Positions 24,309 to 33,275 of a stretch of 64,000 nucleotides of DNA are shown here, in pieces. Below the pieces are notes generated by a model. That model was not told the origin of the DNA and did no database searches. It saw nothing but the letters and a program-made list of their open reading frames with translations. The DNA is from Dokdonella_A sp046347015 (GTDB taxonomy: Bacteria > Pseudomonadota > Gammaproteobacteria > Xanthomonadales > Rhodanobacteraceae), in assembly GCA_046347015.1 (NCBI GenBank), contig JAXMHA010000005.1, forward strand, positions 62,001 through 126,000. The letters run 5' to 3'. The position numbers and the translations under genes were made by a program. Within the stretch, counting starts at the first letter, position 1; each line of letters opens with the position of its first letter.

Positions 24309-26390
24309 ATGACCGTCGCCGAACGCACCGATTTCGCCGATCCCGCGCTGTACGTCAACCGCGACCTCGCGCACCTCGAGTTCGATTTCCGCGTCCTCGC
24401 GCAGGCCCGTGATCCAGCCGTCCCGCTGCTCGAGCGGCTCGTGTTCCTGTGCATTTCGCGCACGAACCTCGATGAGTTCTTCGAGACCCGGGTCGCCGTG
24501 CTGAAGGACCGCCTCGAACTCGGCGAACGATCGCGCGGACCGGATGACTTGCCGCTCGACGACGTGCTGGGCCGGATCCGCCGGCGCACGCTCGAGCTCG
24601 TCGAGAGCCAGTTCGAAACATGGCACGAGGAACTGTTGCCCGCCTTGCGAGCCGAAGGCATCCGCGTCTCGACCGCCGCCGAATGGACGCCGCCACAGGC
24701 GGCCTGGTTGCGGGACCATTTCCGCGACGAGATCGTGCCGCTGTTGTCGCCGATCGATCTCGCACCGCCACGCCCGTTCCCGCGCATCCTCAACAAGTCG
24801 TTGAACCTCGTGGTGACGCTCCACGAGCACGGCGCCACCGGCCGCACCCGCCGGCTGGCCGTCGTGCGCACGCCGCGTTCCGTGCCGCGCATTGTCCGCC
24901 TGCCGCCGGAAGTGGCGACGACACCGAACGACTTCGTGTTCCTGTCCTCGCTGCTGCAGGCATTCGTCGGCGAACTCTTCCCCGGTCTCGAAGTCGACGG
25001 AGCCTGGCAATTCCGCGTGACCCGCAACAGCGAATTGATCATCGATGGCGAGGAAATCGAGAACCTCGCGCTGGTGCTGCGTGACGAGTTGAAGGAACGC
25101 GGTTACGCGAAGCCGGTGCGGCTCGAGATCGACGCCGAATGTCCACCCGCGGTCGTGCAGATGCTGGCGCGCAACTTCCGGCTGGCCGATGCCGACGTGT
25201 ACCGGTGCCGGGGCCCGGTCAATGTCAGCCGCGCGAACGCGATTCACGCGATGGTCGATCGCCCCGACCTCAAGTTCGCGCCGTTCCAGCCCCGGGTGCT
25301 ACCGGAAGTGGCCGAACGCGCGAACCTGTTCCGGCGGATCGCAACGCGCGACGTCCTGTTGCACCACCCCTACGATTCGTTCGGAACCGTCGTCGAGCTG
25401 CTGCGCCAGGCCGCGGCGGACCCCGATGTGCTGGCGATCAAGCAGACGCTCTACCGCGTCGGCCACGACTCGCCGGTGATCGACCATCTGGTCGCAGCGG
25501 CACGGGCGGGCAAGGACGTCACCGTCGTCGTCGAGCTGCGTGCGCGCTTCGACGAGGAAGCGAACCTCGGGCTCGCCGACCGGCTGCAGGAAGCCGGCGT
25601 CCAGGTCGTCTACGGCGTCATCGGCTACAAGACGCACGCCAAGATGCTGTTGATCGTGCGGCGCGAACACGGCGCGCTGCGCCGCTACACCCACCTGTCG
25701 ACCGGCAACTACCACCGGCGCACCGCGCGGCTGTACACGGACGTCGCGCTGCTGACGGCGGACGCGGACACCGGTGCCGATGCGCAGGCCCTGTTCCTGC
25801 AACTGTCGGGGTTCGCGCCGGCAGTCCGCCTGCGGCGGCTCCTGCAGTCCCCATTCACGATGCATCATCGCATCGTCGAGTTGATCGACCGCGAAATCGG
25901 CCATGCCCGCGCCGGTCGGCGCGCGCGGATCGTCGCGCGCATGAACGCCCTCTGCGAGGGCAGCGTCATCGAGCGGTTGTATCGCGCGTCGAACGCCGGC
26001 GTGCCGGTGGACCTGATCGTGCGCAGCGCGTGCTCGTTGCGGCCCGGCTTGCCCGGCGTGTCCGCGAACATCCGCGTACGCTCGATCGTCGGCCGCTTCC
26101 TCGAGCACAGCCGCGTGTGGTGGTTCGCGAACGATGGCGATCCGGAACTCTGGTGCACGAGTGCGGACTGGATGGAACGCAACTTGATCCGCCGCGTCGA
26201 AGTCGCGTTCCCGGTACGCGATCCGGGACTGGCGCAACGCGTCTTCGACGAGACCCTCGCGAATTACCTTGCCGACAACACGCAGGCGTGGCAGCTCGAC
26301 AGCGACGGTGCCTATTCGCGCATCACGCCGGGCGGCGCACCGCCCCACGCCGCCCAGGAAACGCTGCTGGCCGCCCTTGGCATCGATTGA
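24309..26390 (+). CDS. ppk1: Polyphosphate kinase Ppk1
   Basis: Ppk1 reversibly makes polyphosphate from ATP. The 693-residue protein has the N-terminal Y-V-N-R-D-L-A-H-L-E-F, S-R-T-N-L-D-E-F-F-E-T-R-V, the core I-K-Q-T-L-Y-R-V-G, the first HKD-like motif G-Y-K-T-H-A-K-M-L near residue 439 with T-H-L-S-T-G-N-Y-H near 460 bearing the phosphorylated histidine, and the C-terminal C-S-L-R-P-G and W-C-T-S-A-D-W-M-E-R-N. It is followed by ppx, 90 bases on. Confidence 0.97.
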   Translation: MTVAERTDFADPALYVNRDLAHLEFDFRVLAQARDPAVPLLERLVFLCISRTNLDEFFETRVAVLKDRLELGERSRGPDDLPLDDVLGRIRRRTLELVESQFETWHEELLPALRAEGIRVSTAAEWTPPQAAWLRDHFRDEIVPLLSPIDLAPPRPFPRILNKSLNLVVTLHEHGATGRTRRLAVVRTPRSVPRIVRLPPEVATTPNDFVFLSSLLQAFVGELFPGLEVDGAWQFRVTRNSELIIDGEEIENLALVLRDELKERGYAKPVRLEIDAECPPAVVQMLARNFRLADADVYRCRGPVNVSRANAIHAMVDRPDLKFAPFQPRVLPEVAERANLFRRIATRDVLLHHPYDSFGTVVELLRQAAADPDVLAIKQTLYRVGHDSPVIDHLVAAARAGKDVTVVVELRARFDEEANLGLADRLQEAGVQVVYGVIGYKTHAKMLLIVRREHGALRRYTHLSTGNYHRRTARLYTDVALLTADADTGADAQALFLQLSGFAPAVRLRRLLQSPFTMHHRIVELIDREIGHARAGRRARIVARMNALCEGSVIERLYRASNAGVPVDLIVRSACSLRPGLPGVSANIRVRSIVGRFLEHSRVWWFANDGDPELWCTSADWMERNLIRRVEVAFPVRDPGLAQRVFDETLANYLADNTQAWQLDSDGAYSRITPGGAPPHAAQETLLAALGID

Positions 26391-26480
26391 CACGCGCGCA
26401 ACCAGGAGCATTGCCCTTCCGACCGGCGACTCCCGAAGGACCCGCGCATCTTTCGGCATCCCGTACGCGGCCATGCGAGA

Positions 26481-28040
26481 ATGCCCAGGCCTCCCGGGGA
26501 CTTGCCCGTGGCCGACGCCGCCCCTGACCCGTTGCGTGATGGTGAACTGCTCGCGGCCGTCGACATCGGCTCGAACAGTTTCCACCTTGTCGTCGCACGC
26601 CACGAACATGGTGGCCTGCGCCTGATCGACCGGCTGCGCGAGAGCGTGCGGCTCGCGATGGGTGTCGATGCGCGTGGGCGACTCGATCCGAACCGCCGCG
26701 ACGTCGCGTTGCGCTGCCTCTCCCGGTTCGGGCAGCGCCTGCGTGCGCTGGGCCACGAGCGCGTTCGCGCCGTCGCCACCAACGCGGTACGCCGACTGGC
26801 CAATCCGCAGGCGTTCCTGGTCCCGGCCGAAACCGCGCTCGGGCATCCGATCGAGATCGTTTCCGGGCGCGAGGAGGCCCGCCTGATCTGGCTTGGCGTC
26901 GCGCATGGCCTCGAGGCCACCGGCCAGCGCCGGCTCGTCATCGACATCGGGGGCGGCAGCACCGAATTCATCATCGGCGAGGGACTGGAACCGCTCGAAA
27001 CCGAAAGCGTCCAGATTGGCTGCATTGCCAGTACCCGCAGATTCTTCGGCGACGGCGTGTTGACGGCCGCGCGGTGGCAAGGCGCGCTGACCGAGATTTC
27101 AGTCGAGTTGCAGCAGTTCGCCGCCGACTACCGCGCGCGTGGCTGGACCGAATCGGTCGGCTCTTCAGGGACGGCCAAGTCCATCGGCAGCATCGTGCAG
27201 GCGAACGGGTGGAGCGACCAAGGCATCACCGCGGCTTCGCTGGCTGCGTTGCGCGAAGCCATCATCGCGGCCGGGCGCATCGATGCGCTGCGGCTCGCCG
27301 GCCTTGCCGAAGAGCGCATTCCGGTGATCGCGGGCGGCGTACTGGTGCTCGACGCGGCGTTCGCGACATTCGCGATCGACCGCATGATCGTGTGCGAGAC
27401 GGCGATGCGCGAGGGCCTGCTGCACGACATGGTCGGCCGCGGCATGACCGGCGATCCGCGCGCCGGCGCCATTGCGATGCTGGCATCGCGCTACGGCGTC
27501 GATCGCTCGCAGGCGGCGCGCGTGCGCACGGCGGCGCTGCAACTGTTCGATGCCGTCGCGGAAAGCTGGTGCTTGACCGGCCTCGACCGGGCACTGCTCG
27601 GCTGGGCTGCCGACGTCCACGAAATCGGCCTTGCGATCGCGCACAGCCTGCACCACCAGCATGCCGGCTACATCATCGCCCACTCCGACCTGCCGGGATT
27701 CAGTCGGCAGGTACAGGAGCAGCTCGCGGCCATCGTCCGCGCGCACCGGCGCCGGCCGGACCGGGCGACGTTCGACGCGTTGCCCGAGCGCCTGCGGCTC
27801 GTGTCGCGGCGCCTTGCGATGCTGTTGCGCCTTGCCGCACTGCTCGAACGAGCCCGCACGACCGAACCCCTGCCGGCGCTGCGGCTGTCCGCCGAGGGCA
27901 CGCACCTCGATCTCGAACTGTCCGAGGACTGGCTGGCGCGGCACCCGCTGACGCGCGCCGACCTCGAGCAGGAAGCCGACCACGCCCGTGACCTCGGCGT
28001 CCTGCTTTCGGTTCGACCGCTGGCAAGCACGGTGGCCTGA
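26481..28040 (+). CDS. ppx: Exopolyphosphatase Ppx/GppA
   Basis: A 519-residue member of the Ppx/GppA family, which hydrolyses polyphosphate or pppGpp. Actin-fold motifs: A-V-D-I-G-S-N-S-F-H-L near residue 27 and I-D-I-G-G-G-S-T-E-F near 154; the C-terminal HD-like helical domain carries H-E-I-G-L-A-I-A-H-S-L-H-H-Q-H-A-G-Y. Its place after ppk1 makes exopolyphosphatase the likelier activity. The start may be the ATG at 26481 or the GTG at 26508; homology begins after both. Confidence 0.93.
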   Translation: MPRPPGDLPVADAAPDPLRDGELLAAVDIGSNSFHLVVARHEHGGLRLIDRLRESVRLAMGVDARGRLDPNRRDVALRCLSRFGQRLRALGHERVRAVATNAVRRLANPQAFLVPAETALGHPIEIVSGREEARLIWLGVAHGLEATGQRRLVIDIGGGSTEFIIGEGLEPLETESVQIGCIASTRRFFGDGVLTAARWQGALTEISVELQQFAADYRARGWTESVGSSGTAKSIGSIVQANGWSDQGITAASLAALREAIIAAGRIDALRLAGLAEERIPVIAGGVLVLDAAFATFAIDRMIVCETAMREGLLHDMVGRGMTGDPRAGAIAMLASRYGVDRSQAARVRTAALQLFDAVAESWCLTGLDRALLGWAADVHEIGLAIAHSLHHQHAGYIIAHSDLPGFSRQVQEQLAAIVRAHRRRPDRATFDALPERLRLVSRRLAMLLRLAALLERARTTEPLPALRLSAEGTHLDLELSEDWLARHPLTRADLEQEADHARDLGVLLSVRPLASTVA

Positions 28041-28151
28041 CGGGCAGCGAGTGCGGCTCGTCCGGTCGCATCTTCGTCCGCTAAACTGCGCAGACGCAGC
28101 CGGAGCGCCCGCGCGCACCCGGACGTACCCAGTTCCGCCGTGGAGACCACG

Positions 28152-28787
28152 ATGCCCTGTCGAATCCTGCTTGCCCTCGCCTTCGCCCTGCCCGCATTCG
28201 CACTGGCGAATGCCGGCGCCGCCGAGAAACCAGCCGCAAAGCCCGCGATGAAGGCCGAAAAGGCGCCGGCCAAGCCTGCCGCTCCGGCCACCAATCCGCG
28301 CGTGCTGATCAAGACCAGCCTCGGCGACATCACCGTCGAGCTGTTCCCGGAGAAGGCGCCGAAGACGGTCGACAACTTCCTGCAGTACGTCAAGAGCGGC
28401 TTTTACGACGGCACGGTGTTCCACCGCGTCATCAACAACTTCATGATCCAGGGCGGCGGATTCACGCCCGCGCTCAAGCAGAAGCCGACGCGCCCGCCGA
28501 TCGTCAACGAAGCGAACAATGGCCTCAGCAACGTGCTGGGGACGCTGGCAATGGCGCGCACGGCCGACCCCGATTCGGCGAGCGCGCAGTTCTTCATCAA
28601 CGTCGTCGACAACCCGCGCCTGGACTGGAGCGCGACCAGCCCCGGTTACTGCGTGTTCGGCAAGGTCGTGTCCGGCATGGACGTCGTCGACAAGATCAAG
28701 GCGGTGCCGACCGGCGCGCAGGGCCCGTTCCGCGGCGACGTGCCGCTGACACCGGTCGTGATCCAGAAGGTCGAAGTCCTGCCCTGA
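28152..28787 (+). CDS. Secreted cyclophilin-type peptidyl-prolyl isomerase
   Basis: A 211-residue protein: signal peptide (about 1-25), an Ala/Lys/Pro-rich linker (about 26-48), then a cyclophilin domain with the active-site segment FHRVINNFMIQGGGF (about 92-106), A-R-T-A-D-P-D-S-A-S-A-Q-F-F-I-N and V-F-G-K-V-V-S-G-M-D-V-V-D. It folds periplasmic proteins (PpiA-like). The start ATG 28152 has GGAG six bases upstream. Confidence 0.95.
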   Translation: MPCRILLALAFALPAFALANAGAAEKPAAKPAMKAEKAPAKPAAPATNPRVLIKTSLGDITVELFPEKAPKTVDNFLQYVKSGFYDGTVFHRVINNFMIQGGGFTPALKQKPTRPPIVNEANNGLSNVLGTLAMARTADPDSASAQFFINVVDNPRLDWSATSPGYCVFGKVVSGMDVVDKIKAVPTGAQGPFRGDVPLTPVVIQKVEVLP

Positions 28788-28808
28788 CGTCCCCGTCGCC
28801 TCGCGGCG

Positions 28809-29531
28809 ATGACGACGCTCTTCATTTCGGACCTGCACCTCGATGGGAGCCGAGCCGACATCGCGCGGCTCGCCGTCGATTTCATCCGGAGGGGGGCGGC
28901 GGGAGCCGCCGCGCTCTTCATCCTCGGCGATCTGTTCGAGGCATGGACGGGCGACGACAGCGCGGACGACACGGCCGTTGCCATCGCCGGTGCGCTGGCC
29001 ACCCTGCACGAATCCGGCGTGCCGGTGTATTTCATCCACGGCAACCGCGATTTTCTGCTCGGCGACGCGCTCGCACGGCACGCGCGCCTGACGGTGCTGC
29101 CGGACGCCAGCATCGTCGACATCGAAGGCACGCCCACCTTGCTGATGCACGGCGATGCGCTGTGCACGGATGACGTCGCGTACCAGAAATTCCGCGCCGA
29201 GGTGCGTGAACCGGCATGGCAACGCCGGTTCCTCTCGCGGCCGCCGGATGACCGCCGCGAGTTTGCCGGCGCGGCGCGCGCCGAAAGCCGTCGCTACGGG
29301 GCACAACTCGACGCGGCGCTCGCCGACGTCAGCCCCGATGCCGTCAGTGCGGCCATGCGCCGCGCGGGCGTCACGCGCCTGATCCACGGCCACACCCACC
29401 GCCCCGCGATCCATCGCTTCACGCTGGACGGCCAGCCAGCCGAACGGATCGTCCTCGGCGACTGGTACACGCAAGGCAGCGTGTTGACGATCGGTCCCGG
29501 AGAAGCCACCCTCCGCACGCTGGCCGTTTGA
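28809..29531 (+). CDS. lpxH: UDP-2,3-diacylglucosamine pyrophosphatase LpxH
   Basis: LpxH removes UMP in lipid A synthesis, giving lipid X. The 240-residue metallophosphatase has S-D-L-H-L-D, L-G-D-L-F-E-A-W, G-N-R-D-F-L-L, M-H-G-D-A-L-C-T-D-D and H-G-H-T-H-R-P. The cyclophilin-lpxH order is the ppiB-lpxH pair of gammaproteobacteria; the gap is 21 bases. Lipid A is therefore made, which agrees with a Gram-negative outer membrane. Confidence 0.96.
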   Translation: MTTLFISDLHLDGSRADIARLAVDFIRRGAAGAAALFILGDLFEAWTGDDSADDTAVAIAGALATLHESGVPVYFIHGNRDFLLGDALARHARLTVLPDASIVDIEGTPTLLMHGDALCTDDVAYQKFRAEVREPAWQRRFLSRPPDDRREFAGAARAESRRYGAQLDAALADVSPDAVSAAMRRAGVTRLIHGHTHRPAIHRFTLDGQPAERIVLGDWYTQGSVLTIGPGEATLRTLAV

Positions 29532-29737
29532 TCGTCTTCCGGTCGTCGAAGGTCACGGCCAACCCGGCGACTGCGACGATCCGGGACCGCGCATCGTCTG
29601 GTTCCCTCGTCACTCGCGCCAGAGCGCTACCGGCCGCCATGACGATCTGCACATGCGGCCTGCATGCGGTGCAAGGGACGATGACTGCCGTTCCGCCTTG
29701 CGGCGGCACCAATCCATCCAGGCTGGGGAGATCGATG

Positions 29738-31150
29738 ATGTCGAAGCTGTTTGCGGTCGCGCTTGGCGCGGCCACGTTGCTGTCAGCACCCTTGGGATTT
29801 GCCGGTGACGGGGATCCCGACCCGGATTTCGGCAACGGTGGTGTCGCCTACCTCGCCCTCGACGGCATCGAAGGCCATGAGCTGCGTGCCAAAACGGTCA
29901 TCGCGCTGGCCGGCGGCAAGCTGTTGTTCGCGGGCTCGCGCAACCTGCTGATCCCCGGCAATCCGGACCCGGCCATGCGCGCAATGATGGCGCGCATGAA
30001 TCCCGACGGATCACCGGATCTCGGCTTCGGTGCCGACCCGAACAACCCGGGGATCCTGGTGCTGCCGTCGATCTCGGCCACCGCGATCCAGACCATCGAA
30101 GCCATGCGCACGCTGGACGATGGCACGATCCTCGTCGCCGGCTATGCCTACGTGTTCGGCCCGCTGTCGGGATTCATCGGCAAGTTCGACGCCGACGGCC
30201 ACCCCGACGACGCCTTCGGGCAGGACGGCATCCTGCAGATCCCGTCGGTCTTCCTGCACGCGATGGCGATCGACAGCCAGGGCCGGATCGTCGTCGCCGG
30301 TGAGCAGTCGATCAACGGACTGTCGCAGGGCTACATCGCACGCCTGTCCACCGACGGCACCTTCGACCCGACGTTCGGGCCCGCCGACGACGGAACCGTG
30401 CTGTTGACGCCGGAAGTCGCCGGCGACAACGCCTACATCTCGGCGATCGCACTGGACGACGCCGATGGCATCGTGGCCGGTGGCATTTACGAGGACAACC
30501 AGAACTTCCTGTCGCAATTCTCCCTGGCCCACGTCGACGCCGACGGCAACCTCGTCACGACCTTTGCCGACGACGGCTGGCGGCGCTTCACGGTACCGGG
30601 CGACACATCCATGTTCAACGGCATCGACGTCCTGACGCGCACGCCCGATGGCCTGATCGTCATTGGCGCGCATCACGACGATGGACAGGGCGGCACGGTC
30701 GTCGTGCTTGGCCAACTGGACGCGAACGGCAACGACGACGCGGCGTTCGGCGATCCGTCGACACCGGGCTACCGGAACCTCGTCGTCGTGCCGGACGCCT
30801 GGAACCGTTACGCGAGTGCCGTCGTGCGGCAGGACGACGGCAAGTTCCTCGTTTCCGTCAGCTACGCGACACCGGCGAAGGAAGACTTCGTGGTGGCCCG
30901 CGCCGGCACCGACGGTGCGCCGGACCCGGACTTCGGCACCGCTGGCATCGTCGATTTCGACGCCGCTCCCGGCGGCGTCTACAGCAACCTCACCGCGATG
31001 ACGTTGCAGGACGGCAAGCCGATCCTCGCGGGCTCGGCCAAGCGTGATCCGGGATCATCACTGGTCGACCTCGCGGCCGTGCGCCTCGGAAAACGGCCCG
31101 CGGGCGACGACCTCGTGTTCGCAGGACGGCTTCGACGGCACGTCGGCTGA
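29738..31150 (+). CDS. Secreted delta-60 repeat protein, frameshifted near its end
   Basis: About 450 residues in this frame, with a signal peptide (ending P-L-G-F-A) and about seven delta-60 (T-G-x-x-D-x-x-F-G) repeats: D-P-D-F-G, D-L-G-F-G, D-D-A-F-G, D-P-T-F-G, D-A-A-F-G and D-P-D-F-G are spaced roughly 55-80 residues apart, likely a beta-propeller. GGAG at 29727-29730 favours ATG 29738 over 29735. The frame ends shortly after D-D-L-V-F-A because of one extra G at 31124-31125; dropping it restores D-D-L-V-F-A-D-G-F-D-G-T and reads on into the next feature. The role is unknown; it is exported. Confidence 0.85.
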   Translation: MSKLFAVALGAATLLSAPLGFAGDGDPDPDFGNGGVAYLALDGIEGHELRAKTVIALAGGKLLFAGSRNLLIPGNPDPAMRAMMARMNPDGSPDLGFGADPNNPGILVLPSISATAIQTIEAMRTLDDGTILVAGYAYVFGPLSGFIGKFDADGHPDDAFGQDGILQIPSVFLHAMAIDSQGRIVVAGEQSINGLSQGYIARLSTDGTFDPTFGPADDGTVLLTPEVAGDNAYISAIALDDADGIVAGGIYEDNQNFLSQFSLAHVDADGNLVTTFADDGWRRFTVPGDTSMFNGIDVLTRTPDGLIVIGAHHDDGQGGTVVVLGQLDANGNDDAAFGDPSTPGYRNLVVVPDAWNRYASAVVRQDDGKFLVSVSYATPAKEDFVVARAGTDGAPDPDFGTAGIVDFDAAPGGVYSNLTAMTLQDGKPILAGSAKRDPGSSLVDLAAVRLGKRPAGDDLVFAGRLRRHVG

Positions 31151-31895
31151 ACCGGGCGTCAGCACCTATGACGACCTCGCGGAGGGTTTCCTCGGCACCG
31201 ACTACACGTACAACGGCATCTACTACCACGACGCGAACGGCATCGGCGGCATCTTCCCCGATGGCTCGACGTTCACGGCGGACGACGTCGGTGACCAGTT
31301 CATCATCGAGGACGCCGGCGTGCTGTGGAACGATTTCCCGGATTTCGGCAGCTTCCCGAACGTGCTGACGTTCGGCACCGCCTACGTGCCCGGCGACAAC
31401 TTCTCGATCGGCGCGCTGGTGCAGGCGTCGATGGACCTGCCGGAACCGGCGAACGCGGTCAGCATGGACCTCGCCTTCTACGAGAACGGCCCGTGGGGCG
31501 GCATCGAGCTGCACCTCGACGCCTTCCTCGGCGACACGTTGGTGGGTTCGGATTCCCTGACCATCGCCAACGGCGGCGGCCGCGACGACGTCACGACGAC
31601 CACGTTTTCGGTCGCGGGCGTCACGTTCGACAAGTTGCGCCTGTACGCAACGTACGGCGGGCAGCCGTCCGCGCCGCGGGTGATGATCGACGATCTCACG
31701 CTCACGCCGGCCGCGGCGCCAGAGGTCCCTGCTCGCGCGGGCTGGTTGCAGCAGTCCCGCGGTCGGCCCGCGCCATGGCTGGGGTTCCGCAGCACGGGCG
31801 GACCCCGGGGAAGTCCTCAGGATTGGCTCCGAACCGACGGGTCGAACCCGTTCTCGAAGATGATGTCGTCGACCGCAGGGCGAACACCTCGTTGA
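31126..31895 (+). pseudogene. Frameshifted continuation: secreted jelly-roll-like domain
   Basis: After the one-base shift near 31124 the second frame continues from D-G-F-D-G-T into about 190 residues of Gly/Asp/Thr-rich beta sequence (S-T-Y-D-D-L-A-E-G-F-L-G-T-D-Y through V-M-I-D-D-L-T-L-T). This looks like the extracellular domain commonly found in PEP-CTERM-type secreted proteins. No start codon or signal peptide precedes it, so it is either the true C-terminus of the delta-60 protein or the remains of a neighbouring gene fused by deletion. The last 50 codons (from about 31735) lose this character and overlap the Kelch gene on the other strand, so the real end is uncertain. Confidence 0.6.
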
Positions 31896-32925
31896 CGGAC
31901 AATGGCGTGGTGCCGTCGACGTCGTAACCACCGGTGGCGAAGATCTTCCCGGTCGCGGGATCGACGTCGGCCGCAAGTTTCGCCGCGCCGCGTTCATGGC
32001 CGGGCCGAGGCCCCACGCGTCGGACGTCGGGTCGTAAACGTCCACTTCGTTGCTCGGGTTGGGTGACGTCCGCCGCCGCCCAGGACCCAGATGCTGCCAT
32101 CCGTCTCGGTGACGGCGCGCGTCTCCGCGACGACGCGCGGGATTGTCGCCACGGACTGGATCTCATCCGCGGACGGGCTGTACAGGAACGACGTGTCGGT
32201 GTCGTCGATCGTCGTGCCGTCCCAGATCGAACCGCCGAAGCTGTAGATGAAGCCGCCCGAGGCTGCCATCGGAATGTAGCCGAGACCCTGCGGCAATGTC
32301 GCCGTCATTTCGGTCCAGCGGGTGCCGTCCGCCGCATCCGGATCGAACTGCCAGATCGTGTTCAACATCGCCGTGCTGATCTGGAAGCCACCGAACACAT
32401 AGAGCTTGTTGTCGAGCACCGCCGCCCCACCCGGCAACGTGATCGTGTCGGCATCGCCCGGCCAGGGGTCGGACGCGAGCGTCGTGACCGTGCCGGCCAC
32501 CGGATCGATGACGTTCACGGCGGCACTCGCGGTCGTTGCACCAGCCGCGGACCCACCGACAACGACGATCGACGGTGTGCCACCGACGTCGAGCACGCCA
32601 CCGACCATGTTGTTGACCTGGTTGTCCGGAAACGTCAGCGTGGTCGCCGACCAGGCATCCGCTGTCGGGTCATAGGCGGTGACGGTCTGGAAGTCGGATC
32701 CGGCCGTGTCCGTTTCGCGCCCACCGAGGACATAGAACTGGCCGTTCGCCGGAAAGAACATTCCGAGCGACCGCACCACGGTGGTCGGAAAGTCAGTCGC
32801 GAGCGACCACGATCCCGGAGGCGTGCAGGTTCCACTCCGGGGTCCGGTTGCCGCACCGGCGACGGAAGGCAATGACAGCGCCGCGACGATGCCGGCAGCG
32901 AGGACCGACGAGAAACACCCTTCAT
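31817..32925 (-). pseudogene. Secreted Kelch-repeat protein with multiple frameshifts
   Basis: The ATG at 32925 has GGAG eight bases upstream. Adding one G in the GGG run just after the start restores a signal peptide (F-S-S-V-L-A-A-G-I-V-A-A-L-S-L-P). The long middle frame holds Kelch blades such as N-G-Q-F-Y-V-L-G-G-R-E, N-K-L-Y-V-F-G-G-F, G-F-I-Y-S-F-G-G-S and G-S-I-W-V-L-G-G-G; further shifts near 32080, 31980 and 31880 are needed to reach Y-D-P-T-S-D-A-W, G-K-I-F-A-T-G-G-Y-D and the end D-D-I-I-F-E-N-G-F-D, which is followed by TGA at 31817. About 369 residues if repaired. Several shifts sit in runs of three G or C. Confidence 0.75.
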
Positions 32926-33275
32926 GACCGCACTCCTTTCAGCGTCGAGGTTGCGGTCTTCTGATTCCCGCACGCGAGCGTAGTCCGGTCGAGGTTGGTC
33001 TGCACGCGGGGGCGTCCCTGCAAGTCTGCATCTGCAGGTAATCGTTCCTATTCGCGAACGCGCATCACGTCAGCTGGACCGAGCTCGCGAATCCCAGCAT
33101 CGCAGAACCCAACACTGCGCGATTCGTTGCTCAACGCCGTCGGGGCTCATTGCATTCACCCCGGCCCGCCAGAGGCCGCGCCTTCGCAGGTCGGGACGGG
33201 CGCAGCGAATCCCGACATCAGCTCAACCCATTCTGGCGCAAGGCCGGAAGCATCTTCCCCCCAACCTTGCCCGAG
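32926..33275. other. Intergenic region, 350 bases
   Basis: Between the Kelch gene start and the end of the DUF1573-like gene. No open frame with coding character is seen on either strand. It must hold the promoter of the Kelch gene; a short inverted repeat (CCTGCA...TGCAGG, near 33017-33038) is present, but I cannot identify -35/-10 elements. Confidence 0.5.

Noticed and set aside
31700..31790. A PEP-CTERM sorting signal at the end of the second delta-60 domain
   Set aside because: A-P-E-V-P-A-R-A-G is only loosely like V-P-E-P, and no hydrophobic segment plus basic tail follows in any frame.
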